20,776 nucleotides of DNA from NCBI GenBank assembly GCA_037176905.1, contig JBBBWG010000626.1, forward strand, positions 16,566 through 37,341. Reading direction: 5' to 3'. The translations under genes and the position numbers were made by a program. Under the pieces are notes generated by a model. That model did not search any database. It had not been told where the DNA came from and saw only the letters and a program-made list of their open reading frames with translations. Shown here piece after piece: positions 18,301 to 20,776 of the stretch (position 1 is its first letter; each line of letters opens with the position of its first letter). Origin of the DNA: Azolla pinnata. Lineage: Eukaryota > Streptophyta > Polypodiopsida > Salviniales > Salviniaceae.

Positions 18301-19164
18301 TTAGTTCGTAATAGGGCCTTTATATTTGTGTGTTACCGGGTATGAACGAGAAATCTCTGTCCTTCTATGCAAGTCGTCCTTTAGAGGAAATTAGTGGTTC
18401 CTTTCTTCAAGGGAACAAGTCTCTTTCAACAGCCATTGTCTTATATCATGTTCAGGAGAGGTTTACGGCAGGCTTGATCGGTGGCCATCTTTTTGTCACT
18501 GGAGGTTGTGATACTTATAATACCCTTTTTTGTGGTGGTGAACAGGGAGCATCTTCAAGCTTGGGTCTTCCCTTGGCATTTATCAGTGTGATTATTCTAC
18601 CTATAGTCGGGAATGCAGCTGAACACGCAAGTGCAATAATGTTCGCTCTCAAAGACAAGCTTGTAAGCATGAGTGCTGAATGAAGACTTTATCTAAGAGT
18701 ATTTTTATGCATACTATCATTTAACCGTAACTTGTGAATAGGATCTCTCTTTGGCTGTTGCTATTGGATCCTCAACTCAGATCTCCATGTTTGTGGTGAG
18801 AATTTACATCAGCTTGAGGTCCATAACAGTATGCATGTCCAAGCCTAAGAAAAGATGCCTGGAATTTTGTAGATTCCATTTTGCGTTGTGGTTGGTTGGA
18901 TTATGGGAAAACCCATGGACCTGAATTTCCAACTGTTTGAAACAGCCACACTTTTCACTACTGTGATTGTGGTGGCCTTTATGCTCCAGGTCAGCTAGAT
19001 AGTCATGCACACATGTGATTTGTGTTGAAGTATCCGTATGCTTTTAATTGTTGATCATCCCTTATCTATTGATCCAGGAAGGGAAATCCAACTACTTCAA
19101 GGGTCTGATGCTTGTCCTATGCTACTTAATAGTAGGGGCTAGCTTTTATTGGCATCATGTCTAA
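15292..19164 (+). CDS. CAX: Cation/H+ exchanger, CAX2-like (vacuolar Ca2+/Mn2+:H+ antiporter)
   Basis: Eleven coding exons give 455 residues: 15292-15375, 15555-15836, 16205-16272, 16344-16372, 16464-16660, 16776-16988, 18153-18272, 18546-18662, 18742-18795, 18873-18989 and 19078-19164. All introns are GT-AG and the frame is kept throughout. The protein has a polar N-terminal tail (about 85 residues), then [30 protein letters not shown] with the first ion-selectivity motif (GNATE, residues 164-168), [18 protein letters not shown], and an acidic loop DEEVDEDSD (from residue 292). The second motif [18 protein letters not shown] follows (GNAAEH, 353-358), then [24 protein letters not shown] and a short C-terminus ending ASFYWHHV. 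These are the two inverted c-repeats and acidic linker of the CaCA/CAX family, and the length is typical. Plant CAX proteins load Ca2+, Mn2+ or other metals into the vacuole using the proton gradient; the N-terminal tail is autoinhibitory in several. The CAX2-type assignment rests on overall wording. An upstream in-frame TAA at 15197 supports the start. Confidence 0.95.
17715..17935. repeat. 112-bp tandem duplication in a CAX intron
   Basis: TACTAACCACAGTTCATACA begins at 17719 and again at 17831. The copies stay nearly identical through TGTTCCATATCACTGTCCAT, TTTCATGC(A/G)TATA and AGGCCATGCATTGCAAT. The high identity suggests a recent event. It lies in the 1,164-bp intron 16989-18152. Confidence 0.95.
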
Positions 19165-19172
19165 TCCTGCAG

Positions 19173-19354
19173 GTAAGACCATTTTTTTGTTTCCTCTAAA
19201 TGATCGGTTTTCAGTTTATCGACATGCTCTGTGCCAAATTAATCTACACCAAATTGTGTTTAGGGTTTAGGGCTTAGGGCTTATGTGGTGCTTGTGGCTT
19301 GTGTTGTTTGATGATATGGAACCAGTCGGATGATTTTTTCTGTGTTTATTTCAG
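19173..19354 (+). other. Probable 3'UTR intron of CAX with telomere-like motif
   Basis: Eight bases after the TAA, CTGCAG|GTAAGA is a near-perfect donor, and TTTATTTCAG at 19345-19354 is a good acceptor, giving a 182-bp intron. It contains TTTAGGG twice and then two degenerate copies (19259-19283). With the junction so close to the stop it should not trigger nonsense-mediated decay. No clear polyadenylation signal was identified; AATAAT at about 19815 is a weak candidate. Confidence 0.5.
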
Positions 19355-19364
19355 AGCACAGGTA

Positions 19365-20590
19365 TAACTGAGAGGGAAGTTTGAGAAAACAATACCGATA
19401 TATCTTCTTCTCAAATGGAAGGAGGCATCTGAGATTGGGCCATGCTAGGTGCAAGTGTAACAAGTTAAAGAGGCATTGGCCCATCTCCCGAGTTCCAATA
19501 TTCTTTGATGATTTATCTGCATCGATGTTTCCTATCTTCGCAGATCGACGCCAACTTCGGGCGGAGTTGGTTTTCTCATGGCCAAAAACAAAACAAACCC
19601 ATCAGAAACTTGTACCATGCATCTCTCTTGTCGTGTTTTCAGTTTTAGCGAGAACGTATTACGTTCTGACGAGAGAAAAATCTGCGTTGATGCTGTGCAG
19701 TGTACAAACAAAATGAAGTTATGAAGAATCTCGGAAACCAGCATCCGGAATGCATTTTGGAAAAGGATGTTGAAACCAATCTCATTTTCATGGCTGAGAA
19801 AACCCATCAAAAACAATAATGGCAGGCCTATCCTGATCTTATATGTTAAAAAAGTGGGGTCTGTTTATGTTCTTAAAATTGGGGTGTGTTTTTGTTCTGT
19901 GCACTATTGTCATTAAAAGGAGTCCAAATTCATGCATCTTGCTTCTGTATCTTATAGCACAATTCTCTTGATGGAATCCAATTCTCTTGAAGCAACTGCA
20001 AATCAAAGGTATCAATGGTTAGTTGTTGCATCATATGCATGCCATCCGTCATCACCGTCATCATCATCCATTCCATGGATGTGGTCTCAGGATTAAGTCG
20101 AGAACATGTGGCTGGTGCATATATCTAGTAGTATTGTATTTCTTTTACTTGGAATGATCAGATTCAGTTGGCCAATGAAGGGTACTCGTGGAATTTCTCG
20201 AAAAACCTCGGATTTGTCGAGCGATGATCTGTCTGCTTCGCATCGGCGCAAGAAAAAACCCTGGCAAGCAGCGAAACAAAGGAGAAGGGGGTAATCGGCG
20301 GAATTCTTCGGGAAGCATGGAAAAACCCCCCTTCTCTGCTCTGCTTGCTAGCGAATGCATCGTATCGTGTTTTGTAGCAGTTACACAGTCCCATCGAACG
20401 AGCTTTTTCAGCAGTTTGTCGCTTCCTAGGGTTTTAAGGGCACAAACATGGCCAATTTCAGTATCTCGATCGAACTCGTACTTCCGAGAAAACACAAAAA
20501 AACCCTCATCCTTGATACATGTACATGTACATGTGGAATTTGGAGATGAACATGGACATGCATTTTGCAGTATGTGTGCGCAGATGTACA
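19365..20590. other. 3' flank of CAX and intergenic DNA
   Basis: Short frames exist on both strands (for example a basic plus-strand frame ending RKKKPWQAAKQRRRG at about 20290, and a minus-strand frame of about 148 codons at 20145-20591), but none shows a recognisable domain or good splice context, so I do not call them. Local features are a repeated CAATTCTCTTGA (about 19960-19992) and an ACATGT triplication at 20517-20534, which is palindromic. From about 20430 on, teloboxes start to appear, marking the promoter side of the next gene. Confidence 0.5.
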
Positions 20591-20596
20591 TGCATG

Positions 20597-20690
20597 TTTT
20601 AGGGTTTATTCACACCGGCCAAAACCCTAAGGGGGAGGGCTATTTCTGGAAGTTTCTAGAAACTTCCAGAAACCCTAGAAAAACCCTAAC
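20597..20690. promoter_or_regulatory. Telo-box cluster
   Basis: Plant telo-box motifs occur as TTTTAGGGTTTA (20597-20608), AAAACCCTAA (20621-20630), GAAACCCTAG (20670-20678) and AAAACCCTAA (about 20680-20689), with a related CTAGGGTTTTAA near 20430. Telo-boxes near the start site are typical of genes for translation, ribosome biogenesis and cell growth. They flank the heat-shock element and point to a promoter, most likely for a plus-strand gene starting near or beyond the window edge. Confidence 0.7.
20643..20672. promoter_or_regulatory. Perfect six-unit heat-shock element (30-bp palindrome)
   Basis: From 20644 the sequence is TTC, GAA, TTC, GAA, TTC, GAA, each separated by exactly two bases (TG, GT, TA, AC, CA). 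The 30 bases 20643-20672 equal their own reverse complement without mismatch. Three alternating units already form a functional binding site for trimeric heat-shock factor; six would allow two trimers. The site is symmetrical, so it gives no direction. Confidence 0.9.
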
Positions 20691-20725
20691 AGAACAGAGA
20701 CGCACAGAGATCTCGTCTTGTTCGC

Positions 20726-20776
20726 CATCGCCAGTGCAGCTCGCCATCGCCATCGCCATCGCCATCGCCATCGCCA
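20726..20776. repeat. (GCCATC)n hexamer repeat at the right edge
   Basis: GCCATCGCCA occurs at about 20724 and, after CAGTGCAGCT, in an uninterrupted run of about five to six hexamers to the end of the window. The reverse strand reads ATGGCG repeatedly, and the plus strand has no ATG here. It is probably the leader of the next gene. The coding direction cannot be decided from what is visible. Confidence 0.8.

Noticed and set aside
19381..19716. 111-codon plus-strand frame after CAX
   Set aside because: It starts with TTG, lies in the CAX 3'UTR and has no domain.
20145..20591. 148-codon minus-strand frame near the right edge
   Set aside because: No recognisable domain, unusual Cys-Thr repeats from the ACATGT tract at its start, and it lies in telo-box promoter-like DNA.

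Overview
This is nuclear DNA from a land plant, most likely a fern or another seed-free vascular plant. The evidence is eukaryotic: spliced genes with GT-AG introns, an intronless organellar-type PLS pentatricopeptide repeat (PPR) gene, a plant-type cation/H+ exchanger split into at least 11 coding exons, plant telo-boxes (AAACCCTA), and many micro- and minisatellites. The style of the PPR repeats (MYAKCG, ELPxRNVVSWxALIAGY, KGKxIHEEI) resembles the large PPR families of ferns. That lineage call is inference from family knowledge, not from a database search.

Layout. 1-344: first exon and start of intron 1 of the ribonucleotide reductase large subunit gene (RNR1), minus strand. 345-700: its leader and promoter, with a (CT)n tract, a TATA-like box and an E2F-like site. 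696-1313: a 24-bp-period minisatellite rich in CATGCA. 1856-4957: an intronless PLS-E PPR gene, minus strand, with a poly-serine tract near its C-terminus. 4958-7577: mostly non-coding, with two tandem duplications, a telomere-like motif and a few splice-bounded minus-strand open stretches that may be exons. 7578-9633: a possible two-exon gene for a roughly 50-residue single-pass membrane protein. 9634-11880: no recognisable gene, GC-rich in its right half. 11880-12541: a second CATGCA/CATACA array and a heptamer repeat. 12545-19360: a CAX2-type vacuolar cation/H+ exchanger gene, plus strand, with a predicted 5'UTR exon, a leader intron of about 2.2 kb, 11 coding exons (455 aa) and a probable 3'UTR intron. 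19360-20776: the promoter region of another gene beyond the right edge, with teloboxes and an exceptionally complete heat-shock element.

The genes do not form a pathway: nucleotide synthesis, organelle RNA processing and ion transport are neighbours by chance. The most notable signals are regulatory or structural. They are the perfect six-unit heat-shock palindrome at the right edge, the two CATGCA-type arrays lying upstream of RNR1 and CAX in the same orientation relative to each gene, the predicted uORFs in the CAX leader, and the poly-serine insertion with abrupt C-terminus in the PPR protein. I see no prokaryotic, viral or defence system here, and nothing that I could defend as a new multi-gene system.
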